From assembly GCA_963798075.1 (NCBI GenBank), contig CAWCRU010000038.1:1-64000 (forward strand): DNA of 64,000 nucleotides, given 5' to 3'. Shown one piece after another: positions 1-9,568 of this stretch (position 1 is the first letter of the stretch; every line of letters starts with the position of its first letter). The DNA comes from DATAOG01 sp963798075. Its GTDB lineage: Bacteria > Pseudomonadota > Alphaproteobacteria > Geminicoccales > Geminicoccaceae. Below the pieces are notes generated by a model. The model was not told the DNA's origin and searched no databases. It saw only the letters and a program-made list of their open reading frames with translations. A program made the position numbers and the translations under genes.

Positions 1-1515
1 ACCTTCTTCTCGCCCCAGCCGGGCAGCTCCCGCGAGCCGGGCGAGGCGCTCCGGCTCCTTGACCAGGCGGAAGACGTTTCGGCGGGCTTCTTGATCAGTC
101 CGGCCTCGAGCAGCTGGGGCACCTGCTTGGTCCGAGCCCCTCGATGTCGAGCGCGTGGCGGCTGACGAAATGGCGCAGGCGCTCGACGAGCTGGGCGGGG
201 CAGATCAGGCCGCCGGTGCAGCGGACGCAGGCCTCGCCTTCCTCGCGCAGCGCGTCCGATGGCAGATCGGGCATTTGTCGGGGAAACGAGGGCCGGGCCC
301 TCGGGTCGCCGGGCGGGAGGATCTCGAGCACCTGCGGGATGACGTCGCCGGCGCGCTGGACGACCACCGGTCGCCGACGCGGATGTCCTTGCCCGTGATG
401 TCGTCCTCATTGTGCAGCGTCGCGCGGGTGACGGTGACGCCGCCGACGGTGACCGGCTCGAGCCGGGCGACCGGAGTGAGCTTGCCGGTGCGTCCGACCT
501 GGACGTCGATTCCTGGAACGGTCTCCGCCTGCTCCGCCGCGAACTTGTAGGCGATCGCCCAGCGCGGCGCGCGGCCGACGAAGCCAAGCCGGCGCTGCCA
601 GTCGAGCCGGTCGACCTTGTAGACGACGCCGTCGATGTCGTAAGGGAGCTCGAGCGGCGCGCCGCGATCCGTCTGGTAGGCGATCATCGCCTCCAGGCCG
701 GCGACCTGCTCAACCATCGGGCGACCCGGAGGCCGAGGTTCGAGCTGCTCGAGAAAGCCGACTGGGTGTCGGCCGGCGGCTCCGCCTCGCCCCAGCCCTA
801 GGCGAAGAATCGCAGCCTGCGCGTTGCGGTGATCGCCGGGTCGAGCTGCCGGAGCGAACCCGCAGCCGAGTTGCGCGGATTGGCGAACACGGGTTCGCCG
901 GCCGCGGCGAGCGCCTCGTTGAGCCTCGCGAAATCGGCCCGCTCCATATAGACCTCGCCACGCACCTCGAGCACCGGCGGCGGATCGCCCGCGTGCAGCT
1001 GCAAGGGAATGTCGCGGATGGTGCGCAGGTTGGCCGTCACGTCCTCGCCGACGGCGCCGTCGCCGCGGGTGGCGCCCAGGCGCAACTCGCCACGCTCGTA
1101 GCGCAGCGTGCTCGAGAGGCCATCGATCTTGGGCTCGGCGACCAGGGTCAGCGGCGCGTCGTCGGCGAGCTTCAGAAAACGCCGCACCCGGTGCAGGAAA
1201 TCGCCCACCTCGTCGCCGTCCATGGCGTTGTCGAGGGACAGCATCGGCACCGGGTGCCGGACCTTGCCGAAGTCCGCGACCGGGGGTGCTCCGACCCGAT
1301 GGGACGGGCTGTCGGGCCGGACCAGATCGGGAAATTGCGCCTCGATCGCCTGGTTGCGCCGGCGCAAAGGTCGAAGTCGGCATCCGAGAGCTCGGGCGAG
1401 TCCTCTGGTAGTAGAGGCGGTCGTGCCGGCTGATCTCGGCCGCGAGCGTCGCGAGCTCGCGCTCTGCCTGCGGGCGCGTGAGCTTCTCGACCGGAACGGG
1501 CTTCACCGGGGCCAC
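1..1515 (-). pseudogene. ligA: NAD-dependent DNA ligase LigA, multiply frameshifted, 3' end outside window
   Basis: LigA seals nicks in DNA during replication and repair using NAD. Recognisable LigA blocks lie in order but in different frames: the N-terminal adenylation start (MAPVKPVPVEKLTRPQAE), the catalytic lysine motif EPKIDGLS, the oligonucleotide-binding region with VGRTGKLTPVARLEPV, zinc-finger pieces CPIC and CVRC, and the helix-hairpin-helix region down to position 1. Frame changes fall near 1400, between about 800 and 720, near 390, near 300 and again below 150. A TAG at 798-800 stands where the family has tyrosine in FAYGWGEAEP. It starts 5 nt after the recN stop, so it was the last gene of a bamD-recN-ligA unit. 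LigA is normally essential, so either another ligase exists or this stretch is badly assembled. Confidence 0.85.
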
Positions 1516-1519
1516 TGGC

Positions 1520-3190
1520 TCAGGCCGACCGGGCGATCAGGCTGGCGGCGGCGGCGCGCGCCGCCTCGGTGACGGTGGCGCCCGCCAGCATGCGCGCGAT
1601 CTCCTCGCGTCGCTCGCTGATCCCCAGGCGCTGCGCCGAGACCGTCGCCTGCCCGCCCCGGACGGTCTTCTCGACCCGAAAGTGATGCTCGGCGCGCGCC
1701 GCGACCTGGGGCGCATGGGTCACCACCAGCACCTGGACCGCCCGGCCGAGGCGCGCGAGACGCTCGCCGACCGCGTCCGCGGTGGCGCCGCCGATCCCGG
1801 TGTCGACCTCGTCGAACACGAGGCAAGGCGTCGAGTCGACCTTGGCGAGCACGACCTTGAGCGCCAGCATCAGGCGGGCGAGCTCGCCGCCGGACGCGAT
1901 CCGGGCGAGGGGGCCTGGCTCCTGACCGGGGTTGGTCGCGATCTCGAAGCCGACCCGCTCGGCACCCTCGGCCGACCACTCCGCTTCGGGCAGCGGGCTG
2001 AGCCGGGCGCGAAAGCGCGCCTTGTCGAGCTTGAGCGGAGCGGGCTCGGCCAGGACTGCGCGCGCGAGGCGGCCGGCGCTCGCCTGCCGGCCCTCGGACA
2101 GCCGCCGAGCGCTGGCTTCGAACGCTGCCCGCGCCTCGGCGGCCGCCTGGGTCGCCAGGGTCAGGCGCTGCCCGCTCGCCTCGATGCCCAGGACCCGGCT
2201 CGCGATCTGGCCCGTGAGCGCCGCCAGCTCGTCGACCGGCACCCGGTGCTTGCGGGCCGCCGCCCGCAGCGCGAACAGCCGCTCCTCGACGGCATCCAGA
2301 CGATCGCCGCCCTCCTCGAGCGCCCGGCCGGCCTGTTCGAGCAGCAGGCCCGCCTCCTCGAGCTCGACCCGGGTGCGCTCGAGCGCCGCGGCCGCCGGCT
2401 CGAGCGCGGCGCCGGCGCTGGGCGCGACCCGCTTGATCAGTCGCTGGGCGCCGGCCAGGCGCGCCGCGATGCCGCCGCCCTCGCCGCCGAGCGCCGCGAT
2501 CGCCTCGCCGATCGCCTGGCCGAGCTTCTCGCGATTCATGAGCCGTGCCCGCGTCTGGGCCAGCGTCGCTTCCTCGCCGGGCGCCGGCGCCAGTTCGTCG
2601 AGCTCGGCCAGCATGTGCCGCCAATAGTCCTCCTCGCGTGCCGCCCGCTCGACCTCGGCGGCGATCGCGAGCTGCTCCCGCTCCGCCTCCCGCCAGCGCC
2701 CGCAGGCCGCGCGCGTGGCCATGACCAGGTCATCGAGCCGGCCATAGGCATCGAGCAGGCGGCGCTGGGTCGCCGGGTCGAGCAGCGCCTGTTGCTCGTG
2801 CTGCCCGTGGACCTCGACCAGCAGCTCGCCGAGCCGGCGGAGCAGACCGCCGCTCACCGGCTGATCGTTGACGAACGCCCGCGAGCGGCCATCGGCGGCG
2901 AGCACCCGACGCAGCACCAGCTCGTCCTCGGGGTCGATGCCGTGCTCGCCGAGCAGGTCCACCACGGGCGCCTCGGCCGAGTGGGAAAAGACCGCGCTGA
3001 CGGACGCCTGCGTCGCACCCGGCCGGACCAGGAGCCGGTCGGCGCGACCGCCGAGCGCGAGGCCGAGCGCGTCGAGCAGGATCGACTTGCCGGCGCCGGT
3101 CTCGCCGGTCAGGACGCAAAGCCCGCTCGCGAGCTCCAGCTCGAGGCGCTCGATCAGGACAATGTCGCGGATCGCGAGGCTGGTCAGCAT
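1520..3190 (-). CDS. recN: DNA repair protein RecN
   Basis: RecN is an SMC-like ATPase that acts at double-strand breaks with RecA. The 556-residue protein has the usual length. It shows Walker A GETGAGKS near residue 30, a long alanine- and glutamate-rich coiled-coil middle, the ABC signature ASGGELARLMLA and Walker B CLVFDEVDTGIGG near the C terminus. The ATG at 3190 gives the canonical N terminus MLTSLAIRDIVLIE. It lies about 105 bp downstream of bamD and 5 nt upstream of the ligA remnant on the same strand. The reading frame is intact, which contrasts with the neighbouring ligA. Confidence 0.96.
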   Translation of the reverse strand: MLTSLAIRDIVLIERLELELASGLCVLTGETGAGKSILLDALGLALGGRADRLLVRPGATQASVSAVFSHSAEAPVVDLLGEHGIDPEDELVLRRVLAADGRSRAFVNDQPVSGGLLRRLGELLVEVHGQHEQQALLDPATQRRLLDAYGRLDDLVMATRAACGRWREAEREQLAIAAEVERAAREEDYWRHMLAELDELAPAPGEEATLAQTRARLMNREKLGQAIGEAIAALGGEGGGIAARLAGAQRLIKRVAPSAGAALEPAAAALERTRVELEEAGLLLEQAGRALEEGGDRLDAVEERLFALRAAARKHRVPVDELAALTGQIASRVLGIEASGQRLTLATQAAAEARAAFEASARRLSEGRQASAGRLARAVLAEPAPLKLDKARFRARLSPLPEAEWSAEGAERVGFEIATNPGQEPGPLARIASGGELARLMLALKVVLAKVDSTPCLVFDEVDTGIGGATADAVGERLARLGRAVQVLVVTHAPQVAARAEHHFRVEKTVRGGQATVSAQRLGISERREEIARMLAGATVTEAARAAAASLIARSA

Positions 3191-3295
3191 GGCGCCGGCC
3201 GCCGGGTCAGAGGCGGGGGCCCGCGCGCTCCGAGCCGCCCCGGCACGGCCGCCCCCAGCCGGCCCGTCCCAGGGCGGCGCTCCCGCAGGGGGCCG

Positions 3296-4078
3296 TCATG
3301 GTTCCGGCCCGCCGTTGATCAGGGCGTAGCTGTCCTGGTACCAGGTGCTGCCCGGGAAGTTGTAGCCGAGCACCGCCGCGGTGCGGCGCGCCTCGTCGGT
3401 CACGCCGAGCGCCATATAGGCCTCGGTCAGCCGGAGCAGGGCCTCGGGGACGTGGGTCGTGGTCTGGTAGTTCTCGATCACGTTGCGAAAGCGATTGATC
3501 GCCGCGACATAGATGCCCCGCCGCAGGTAATAGCGGCCGATCGCCATCTCTTTGCCGGCCAGGTGATCGCGCGCCAGCTGGACCTTGAGCTCGGCATCGC
3601 GGGCGTATTCGCTGTCGGGGAAGCGGCGGATGAGCTCCTCGAAGGCGTTGAGCGCATCCTCGGTCATCTTCTGATCGCGGCCCACGTCCGAGATCTGCTC
3701 GTAGCGGCAAACGCCGATCAGATAATAGGCGTAGGCCACATCCTTGTTGCCCGGATGCAGGTCGATGAAGCGGCGGGCCGCGTCGACCGCGGCGTCGTAG
3801 TCGTTCGCCTGGTAGTAGGCATAGGCGGACATCAGCTGGGCGCGGGTCGCCCACTCTGAATAGGGGTGCTGGCGATCGACCTCCTCGAACGCCTGCGCGG
3901 CCTTGTGCGGGTCATCGTCCTTCAAGAGGTCGAGGGCCTGATTGTAGAGTTCGTCGACCGGCCGTTCGACGTACTCCTCCTCGCCCTTGCCGGCACAGCC
4001 GGCGCCCGCCAGCGCAATCAGAGCCAGCGAGAGCAGCGCATACCGGAACCGGCCGGGACCGGATCGCCTGGTGTCCAT
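3296..4078 (-). CDS. bamD: Outer membrane assembly lipoprotein BamD
   Basis: BamD is the essential lipoprotein of the BAM complex that inserts beta-barrel proteins into the outer membrane. The 260-residue product has a lipoprotein signal peptide with the cysteine in ALAGAGCAGKG at about residue 27, followed by TPR repeats that begin with YNQALDLLKDDDPHKAAQAF. The length matches the family. An in-frame ATG at 4117 exists, but the ATG at 4078 places the signal peptide at the very N terminus and is preferred. It is followed by recN and separated from lpxC by a plus-strand regulator gene. Confidence 0.93.
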   Translation of the reverse strand: MDTRRSGPGRFRYALLSLALIALAGAGCAGKGEEEYVERPVDELYNQALDLLKDDDPHKAAQAFEEVDRQHPYSEWATRAQLMSAYAYYQANDYDAAVDAARRFIDLHPGNKDVAYAYYLIGVCRYEQISDVGRDQKMTEDALNAFEELIRRFPDSEYARDAELKVQLARDHLAGKEMAIGRYYLRRGIYVAAINRFRNVIENYQTTTHVPEALLRLTEAYMALGVTDEARRTAAVLGYNFPGSTWYQDSYALINGGPEP

Positions 4079-4284
4079 GACGGCGCCCAACATTGGCGGG
4101 CGGACGGCGCCTGTCAAGCGCCACCAGCGGCTGCCCGGCTACCCGCGATGGTAGCGGAGGTCGCGGTTCTTGCGCCTCCACGCGGTAAAATCTAGACTTC
4201 CCTGCGCGCAAGCAGCGATCGCCTACGAGAGCATGCCGCAGGCGGCCCGGCGGACGGCATGGCGCCGCCGCAACAAGGGACGGT

Positions 4285-4662
4285 ATGGGCACGCGGACAC
4301 CGCGCATCGATCAACACGTCGGCGAGCGGATCCGGCTGCGCCGCACTGAGCGCGGCCTCACGCAGGAACAGCTGGCGGAAGCTCTCGACGTCTCCTACCA
4401 GCAGATCCAGAAATACGAGACCGGGGCCAATCGGATCAGCGCCGGGCGGATCTACGAGATCTCACGCACGCTGGGCGTCGAGGTCGGCTACTTCTTCGAA
4501 GGCCTCGACGGCGACCAGGAACCGGCCACGATGCCGCTCGAACACGGCGGCCGCCAGCGGGCGGCCATCGAGCTGGTGCGAAAGTTCGCGCAGATCCGCG
4601 ACCCCGAGGTTCGCGCCGCGATCGCCGGCCTCGTCAAGACAATCGTCGAGCGCGAGGATTGA
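4285..4662 (+). CDS. XRE-family helix-turn-helix transcriptional regulator
   Basis: This 125-residue protein has one HTH_3 domain at about residues 13-67 (RIRLRRTERGLTQEQLAEAL followed by VSYQQIQKYETGANR). A short C-terminal tail with no recognised ligand domain follows. The type is common and multi-copy in Alphaproteobacteria, and target and ligand cannot be told. It faces away from bamD and converges on lpxC, so it breaks the otherwise unidirectional lpxC-bamD stretch. A TAAAAT hexamer at 4186-4191 could be its -10 element, without a convincing -35. The frame is clean. Confidence 0.88.
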   Translation: MGTRTPRIDQHVGERIRLRRTERGLTQEQLAEALDVSYQQIQKYETGANRISAGRIYEISRTLGVEVGYFFEGLDGDQEPATMPLEHGGRQRAAIELVRKFAQIRDPEVRAAIAGLVKTIVERED

Positions 4663-4704
4663 CCGGCCGCCTCCGAGCGCTGGTGGCGAGCGGCATGGCC
4701 GCGC

Positions 4705-5646
4705 TCAGGCGCCCGCCGCCCGCCGGGCCGGCTGCTCGAGCTCGACCGGCCCGAACGCATCGACCAGCCGCCAGGCGCTCGGGTCGGCGAACAGCGCTCG
4801 CAGCAGCTTGTTGTGCATGGTGTGGCCGGCACAGCGGGCGGTAAACCGACCGATCAGCTGGCCGCCCGCCAGATAGAGATCGCCGATGCTGTCCAGAATC
4901 TTGTGGCGCACGAACTCGTCGGGAAAGCGGAGGCCCTCCTCGTTCAGCACCCGATCCTGACTGACCACGACCGCGTTCTTCAGCGAGCCGCCGAGCGCCA
5001 GGCCGCGCGACCACAGCTCCTCGACCCGCTCGGCGAAGCCAAAGGTCCGTGCCCGGGCGATCTTGGTCTTGAACTCGTCGGCACTGAACCGCACGGACAT
5101 GGCTTGGCTGTCGATCAACGGATGGTCGAACTGGATCTCGCAGGCCACCTCGAAGCCGTCTGCAGGCTCGAGGCGGGCGTATTTGCCATGGGCCGTCACG
5201 CTCACGGGCTTCAGCACCTCGATCCGCAGCCGCGGCCGGTCCTGCTCGACGACGCCCGCGCATTCGATCAGGAAGATGAACGGTTCCGCGCTGCCATCCA
5301 TGATCGGCAGCTCCGGGCCGCCGACCTCGACCAGGACGTTGTCGATCTCGCAGATCGCGAGCGACGCCATGAGGTGCTCGACCGTCGCCACCATGATCCC
5401 GCCGGATTCGCCCAGCGTCGTGCACATCGTGGTGTCGCATACCCAATCGAAGCGGGCAGGCAGCGGCCGGGAACCGGAACGATCGTAGCGCAGGAAGCGG
5501 ATCCCGCTGTCGGGCTTGTCCGGATGCAGGGTCAACGAGACGCGCGCGCCGGTATGCAGACCAGTCCCGACACAACCGATCGGGCTACGAAGAGTACGCT
5601 GGTTGCAGGCGTTCCGGTAGGCCTCTTGCGGGCCAGATCTCACCAC
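4705..5646 (-). CDS. lpxC: UDP-3-O-acyl-N-acetylglucosamine deacetylase LpxC
   Basis: LpxC performs the committed step of lipid A synthesis, a zinc-dependent deacetylation in the cytoplasm. The 313-residue protein carries the zinc ligands in VEHLMASL (about residue 90) and in FVRHKILDSIGDLYL (about 240-250), and the catalytic histidine region AGHTMHNKLLRAL near the C terminus. The start is a GTG at 5646 behind a strong GGGAGGAGG ribosome binding site; a second GTG follows directly. It sits at the end of the dcw cluster as usual, about 190 nt after ftsZ and behind a terminator-like hairpin, so it probably also has its own promoter. Confidence 0.96.
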   Translation of the reverse strand: MVRSGPQEAYRNACNQRTLRSPIGCVGTGLHTGARVSLTLHPDKPDSGIRFLRYDRSGSRPLPARFDWVCDTTMCTTLGESGGIMVATVEHLMASLAICEIDNVLVEVGGPELPIMDGSAEPFIFLIECAGVVEQDRPRLRIEVLKPVSVTAHGKYARLEPADGFEVACEIQFDHPLIDSQAMSVRFSADEFKTKIARARTFGFAERVEELWSRGLALGGSLKNAVVVSQDRVLNEEGLRFPDEFVRHKILDSIGDLYLAGGQLIGRFTARCAGHTMHNKLLRALFADPSAWRLVDAFGPVELEQPARRAAGA

Positions 5647-5728
5647 CCCCTCCTCCCGTTCGTTGCCGGGCAGTCCCTTTTTTTTGCGCCGGCGCCGCCG
5701 ATTTGTCGCCCGATCGGGAGCCCCTCAG

Positions 5729-5770
5729 AAAAAGGACCTCCAGTCCAGGTCTAGCAACCCGGTCTGGAGG
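5729..5770 (-). terminator. Rho-independent terminator-like hairpin after ftsZ
   Basis: Read on the minus strand, arms CCTCCAG and CTGGAGG enclose an inner imperfect pairing and are followed after two bases by a run of five T. It lies 68 nt beyond the ftsZ stop and before lpxC, so it would separate the dcw transcript from lpxC. Confidence 0.55.
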
Positions 5771-5837
5771 CCTCCAATCACACTTCGTTACAGTTTGTTA
5801 CAGCCGATCCTTGAGGAAGCGACTAACCTCACCCCGC

Positions 5838-7361
5838 TCAGCGCCGCAAAAACGCCGGAATGTCGTAGCTCGGGTCCTCCTCGGGCACCGCCAGGCGCGG
5901 CGTGCCGGCACCGGCGCCGGCGAGCGCCGCCTCCTCCTCGGCCGACCGTTCCGGGCGTTGCCGGCCAAAGCTCGCGGTCACCCGCTCGAACAGGCTCGGC
6001 GGCCGCTCGAGCTCACGCACCGGCGCCCGCAGCCGCCCCCATTCCTGAAAGCGCTCCTGCGGCGGCAGAGGCGGATGCAGGAAAGGCCGCGCCGGCTCAG
6101 GGGTCCGGGCCTTGACGTCGGGCGCCTCGGGCTCGGCCGGGGGCACCGGTTCGCGAGGCTCGTCTACGGCCGCGGCGGCACCGTCGCCGCTGCCGTTGCG
6201 GCCGCTCTCGGCCGGCGCCTCGGTCCGGGCCGGCGCGTCCCGGCGCAGGCCCGCCTCGGCATTGGCGGCGGCCTTGACCGGGAACAGGGCCGCCGACGGA
6301 GGCTTCGGCATCAGCGGCCGCAAGCGGAAGCTCGGCGCGGCGGCCGCCGGCCTGGTCTCAGGCAGCTCGACCGCCGCCGGCTCGCTCCCGGCCTCGCGCA
6401 GCTCGATGCCGGTCGCCACCACCGAGACCCGCATGTCACCGTCGACCGTTTCGTCGAGGGTGGAGCCCACGATGATGTTGGCCTCCGGATCGACCTCCTC
6501 CTTGATCCGATTGGCCGCCTCGTCGACTTCGAAGAGCGTCATGTCGGGGCCGCCGGTGATGTTGATGAGCACCCCGCGGGCACCCCGCATCGACACCTCG
6601 TCGAGCAAGGGGTTGGAGATCGCGGCCTCGGCGGCCTCGATCGCCCGGCGCTCGCCCGAGCCCTCGCCGGTGCCCATCATCGCCTTGCCCATCTCGCTCA
6701 TCACGGTCCGGATGTCGGCGAAGTCGAGGTTGATCAGGCCCGGCATGACCATCAGATCGGTAACCCCCCGGACCCCCATGTGGAGCACGTTGTCGGCGAG
6801 CTTGAAGGCCTCGGCGAACGTCGTGCGCTCATTGGCGATCCTGAACAGGTTCTGATTGGGGATCACGATCAGGGTGTCGACGTACTGCTGGAGCTCGGTC
6901 AGCCCGGCCTCCGCCACCCGCATCCGATGCGCGCCCTCGAAGTGGAAGGGCTTGGTGACCACCCCCACGGTCAAGATGCCCTGCTCGCGCACCGAACGGG
7001 CGATCACCGGCGCTGCCCCGGTGCCGGTGCCACCCCCCATGCCGGCGGTGATGAACACCATGTGGCTGCCCTGCAGCTGGTCGAGCAGCTCGTCGATCGC
7101 CTCTTCCGCCGCCGCCCGGCCGATCTCCGGCCGCGCGCCCGCTCCGAGCCCCTGGGTGATCGACGTGCCGAGCTGGATCCGGCGCTCAGTCAGAGAATGT
7201 GCGAGCGACTGCGCATCGGTATTGCAGGCGACGAACTCGACTCCTTCAAGATGCGCGGTGATCATATTGTTCACCGCATTGGTACCGGCGCCACCAACCC
7301 CGACCACGGTGATGCGTGGTCTCAGCTCATGGGTCACCGGCATGCTCAGGTTGATTGTCAT
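5838..7361 (-). CDS. ftsZ: Cell division GTPase FtsZ
   Basis: FtsZ polymerises into the cytokinetic ring. The 507-residue product has the tubulin signature GMGGGTGTGAAP near residue 107, the N-terminal nucleotide-binding VVGVGGAGTNAVNNM, and the T7 loop region with NLDFADIRTVM. After about residue 330 comes a long proline- and alanine-rich linker, typical of Alphaproteobacteria, ending in YDIPAFLRR, the conserved C-terminal peptide that binds FtsA. It is longer than the roughly 380-residue E. coli protein only through this linker. The ATG is preceded by GGAGGA, and it follows ftsA by about 75 nt. Confidence 0.98.
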   Translation of the reverse strand: MTINLSMPVTHELRPRITVVGVGGAGTNAVNNMITAHLEGVEFVACNTDAQSLAHSLTERRIQLGTSITQGLGAGARPEIGRAAAEEAIDELLDQLQGSHMVFITAGMGGGTGTGAAPVIARSVREQGILTVGVVTKPFHFEGAHRMRVAEAGLTELQQYVDTLIVIPNQNLFRIANERTTFAEAFKLADNVLHMGVRGVTDLMVMPGLINLDFADIRTVMSEMGKAMMGTGEGSGERRAIEAAEAAISNPLLDEVSMRGARGVLINITGGPDMTLFEVDEAANRIKEEVDPEANIIVGSTLDETVDGDMRVSVVATGIELREAGSEPAAVELPETRPAAAAPSFRLRPLMPKPPSAALFPVKAAANAEAGLRRDAPARTEAPAESGRNGSGDGAAAAVDEPREPVPPAEPEAPDVKARTPEPARPFLHPPLPPQERFQEWGRLRAPVRELERPPSLFERVTASFGRQRPERSAEEEAALAGAGAGTPRLAVPEEDPSYDIPAFLRR

Positions 7362-7436
7362 TGTAACACATCCTCCTCCGTTGCGGTCCCAAGCCTGGAA
7401 CCGGTCCTTTCGAGCCGGCCTTTGATGGCTCTGTGC

Positions 7437-8720
7437 TCAAAAGTTTTCTCGCAACCATTGGCTGATCTTTGCCAGCCGAACGGTCCTGATACGGTTGGGG
7501 CGGAGCGACCAAAAGGTCAAGCCGCCATCGTCCTCGTTGGCCCAGCGCAGCAGCCCTGCGGCGGTCGTGCCGCCGGGCAGGCCCGCAATCTCGAGACGGC
7601 CGTCGAGCGGAAAGGCGCGGCCGAGGCGGGCCGGCATGCCGAACACCTCCTCGGCGAGCTCGACCATGCCCTCGAGCATGCTGCCGCCGCCGGTCAGCAC
7701 GAGCCGGCGGCCAAGCACGGGCAGCTCGCTCTCGGCAAGCCGCGCGCGCACCAGCTGCAGGATCTCCTCGACCCGGGGGCGCATGATCTCGGTCAGCCGC
7801 GCCCGCGAGACGATCTGGCGGGGCGGGTCGGCGGGATCGCCGAGGCCCGGAACCTCGAGCTGCTGCCGGGCATCGCCCGAGCGCGACAGCACGCTGCCGT
7901 AGAGGGTCTTGAGACGCTCGGCCTGCGGCCAGCCGATCGAGAGGCCGAAGGCAAGATCGCGGGTCACGTGGCGGCTGCCGAGCGGCACAGTGTGGATGTC
8001 CTGAAGGCGGCCATCGGCGAAGCGGGCGACCCCCGTGACGCCGCCACCCAGGTCGAGGGCGAGCGCGCCGAGCGTGACCTCGTCCTCGCTCAGGCTGCCG
8101 AGACCGGCAGCGTAGGGTGCCGCGACCACCGCCTGGACCTCCAGATGGCAACGCTCGACCGCGGCCGCCAGATTGTGCAGCGGTGCGGCGGCGACCTGAA
8201 CCAGCTGCGCCTCGAGGCGCAGCTGCCGGCCGATCATGCCGCGCGGGTCGTGCAGCGGCTGGCCGCCGTCCAGGGTCATTTTGAGCGGCAGGGCGTGGAG
8301 GGTCTCGCGGCCGTCCGTGCGCGCCTCGGCGCGGGCGTGGGCGAGGGCCCGGGCCAGGTCGTCGCCGGTGACCGCGCGGCCCTCGAGCTCGAGCTCGACC
8401 ACGGCGCGCACCGAGCGCGGCCGCCCGGCCGAGATTCCGAGGACGACCTCGCGCAGCGTCTCGTTGGCCTGCTGCTCGGCCTCGTGGACCACGGCCAGGA
8501 TCGAGGCCTCGGCCGCCTCGGCATCGACGATCTCGCCGGCGCGCAGGCCCTCGGCCAGCTGATAGCCGGCGCCCCGGACCTCGAGGCGGCCGCCCGGCCG
8601 CCGGCGGGCGATCAGGCAGCACATCTTGGTGGTGCCGACATCGAGCACGCCGATCGGCTCGTGGCGGCCGAGCGGCCGGGGCTCGGGGCGCTGCAGGCGG
8701 ACGATTTCGGCGCCGGTCAT
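7437..8720 (-). CDS. ftsA: Cell division protein FtsA
   Basis: FtsA is the actin-like ATPase that tethers FtsZ to the membrane. The 427-residue protein has the phosphate-1 motif IGVLDVGTTKMCCLI, the phosphate-2 region ALDLGGGVTGVA and the adenosine motif VLTGGGSMLEGM. It ends in a short basic-amphipathic stretch (KISQWLRENF) expected of the membrane-targeting helix. An open frame extends further upstream, but the ATG at 8720 overlaps the ftsQ stop as ATGA and gives the normal length, so it is chosen. Confidence 0.95.
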   Translation of the reverse strand: MTGAEIVRLQRPEPRPLGRHEPIGVLDVGTTKMCCLIARRRPGGRLEVRGAGYQLAEGLRAGEIVDAEAAEASILAVVHEAEQQANETLREVVLGISAGRPRSVRAVVELELEGRAVTGDDLARALAHARAEARTDGRETLHALPLKMTLDGGQPLHDPRGMIGRQLRLEAQLVQVAAAPLHNLAAAVERCHLEVQAVVAAPYAAGLGSLSEDEVTLGALALDLGGGVTGVARFADGRLQDIHTVPLGSRHVTRDLAFGLSIGWPQAERLKTLYGSVLSRSGDARQQLEVPGLGDPADPPRQIVSRARLTEIMRPRVEEILQLVRARLAESELPVLGRRLVLTGGGSMLEGMVELAEEVFGMPARLGRAFPLDGRLEIAGLPGGTTAAGLLRWANEDDGGLTFWSLRPNRIRTVRLAKISQWLRENF

Positions 8721-9568
8721 GCCCGGCGATCCACGAGCACGCTCGGCTCGAGCAAGAGCCGCAGGCGGTCCGGCAGCAGGCGGAGATCGACCACCCGCAC
8801 CGCCCGCTCCAAAAGAGCCTCGTCGCGGGCCTTGGCGGCCAGCAGGTGCCAGGCGCTCTGCGGATCCTGCTCGGGCAGCATGACGTCGACCCGATTGTCG
8901 AGATGCAGGTCCCAACGCCGGTCGCCGATCCACGTCGCGGCGACCACCCGCGTGAAGAGAGCCGGCTCGCTCGACAGCAGGGCGAACAGATCCTGGGCGT
9001 GGCGCGGCGCGTCATCGCCGACCAGGACGCGCAGACGACTGTACGCCTCGGGCAGCCGGGCGCCGTCGAGTCCGCTCTCGATCACCGCGCCTGCCCGATC
9101 GATCACGTCGAACCGGCCGCCCCGCTGCCAAAGCGCCAGCGGCTGACGCTCGATCAGACGGACGTAGAGGCTGTCGGGCAGCATGCGCACGACGCTCGCC
9201 TGATCGACCCAGGTCAGCTGCTCGAGGCGCGCGCGCGCTGCCTCGGTGTCGATGCCGAGCAGCGGCTGGCCGACCTTGACGCCGAGGCGCTCGCGCAGCT
9301 CCTCGAGGCCGGTCCGCACCCGGCCGTCGACGTAGACCTGGCGGACTGCGAGCCCGGCATCGGCGGTCAGCGCGAGTGTTCGCCCGACCAGCGCGCTCTC
9401 GGCCTCGGCGAGCCGACCCGAGGTGGTCGCCCAGATGCCGAAGCCGCCGCCGAGCAGCAGCCCGAGCGCGCCGCCGGCGGCATAGAGCGCCGGTCGATAC
9501 CAGCGCGGCCGCGGCGGCCGCCGGAAGAACTGGCGCGCGCGGTGGGTCGCGAGGGTTACGCGTCGCAT
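8717..9568 (-). CDS. ftsQ: Cell division protein FtsQ
   Basis: FtsQ is a bitopic membrane protein that links early and late divisome parts. The 283-residue product has a basic N terminus, one transmembrane helix (ALYAAGGALGLLLGGGFGIW, about residues 26-45), a POTRA domain with VRQVYVDGR at about 75 and the FtsQ domain beyond it. The ATG at 9568 lies inside the 3' end of ddl (13-nt overlap), and the stop overlaps the ftsA start. The open frame continues upstream within ddl, but only this start gives the normal topology. Confidence 0.94.
   Translation of the reverse strand: MRRVTLATHRARQFFRRPPRPRWYRPALYAAGGALGLLLGGGFGIWATTSGRLAEAESALVGRTLALTADAGLAVRQVYVDGRVRTGLEELRERLGVKVGQPLLGIDTEAARARLEQLTWVDQASVVRMLPDSLYVRLIERQPLALWQRGGRFDVIDRAGAVIESGLDGARLPEAYSRLRVLVGDDAPRHAQDLFALLSSEPALFTRVVAATWIGDRRWDLHLDNRVDVMLPEQDPQSAWHLLAAKARDEALLERAVRVVDLRLLPDRLRLLLEPSVLVDRRA

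Noticed and set aside
1478..3859. 793-codon open frame on the plus strand opposite recN and bamD
   Set aside because: It is a high-GC antisense shadow without recognisable domains, and recN and bamD on the other strand are clear.
8721..8933. Longer FtsA N terminus (extra 71 residues)
   Set aside because: The extension is the alternate frame of ftsQ; the ATGA overlap start gives the normal FtsA length.
5703..9146. 1147-codon open frame on the plus strand opposite ftsZ-ftsA-ftsQ
   Set aside because: Arginine- and leucine-rich composition without any domain; three canonical genes occupy the other strand.
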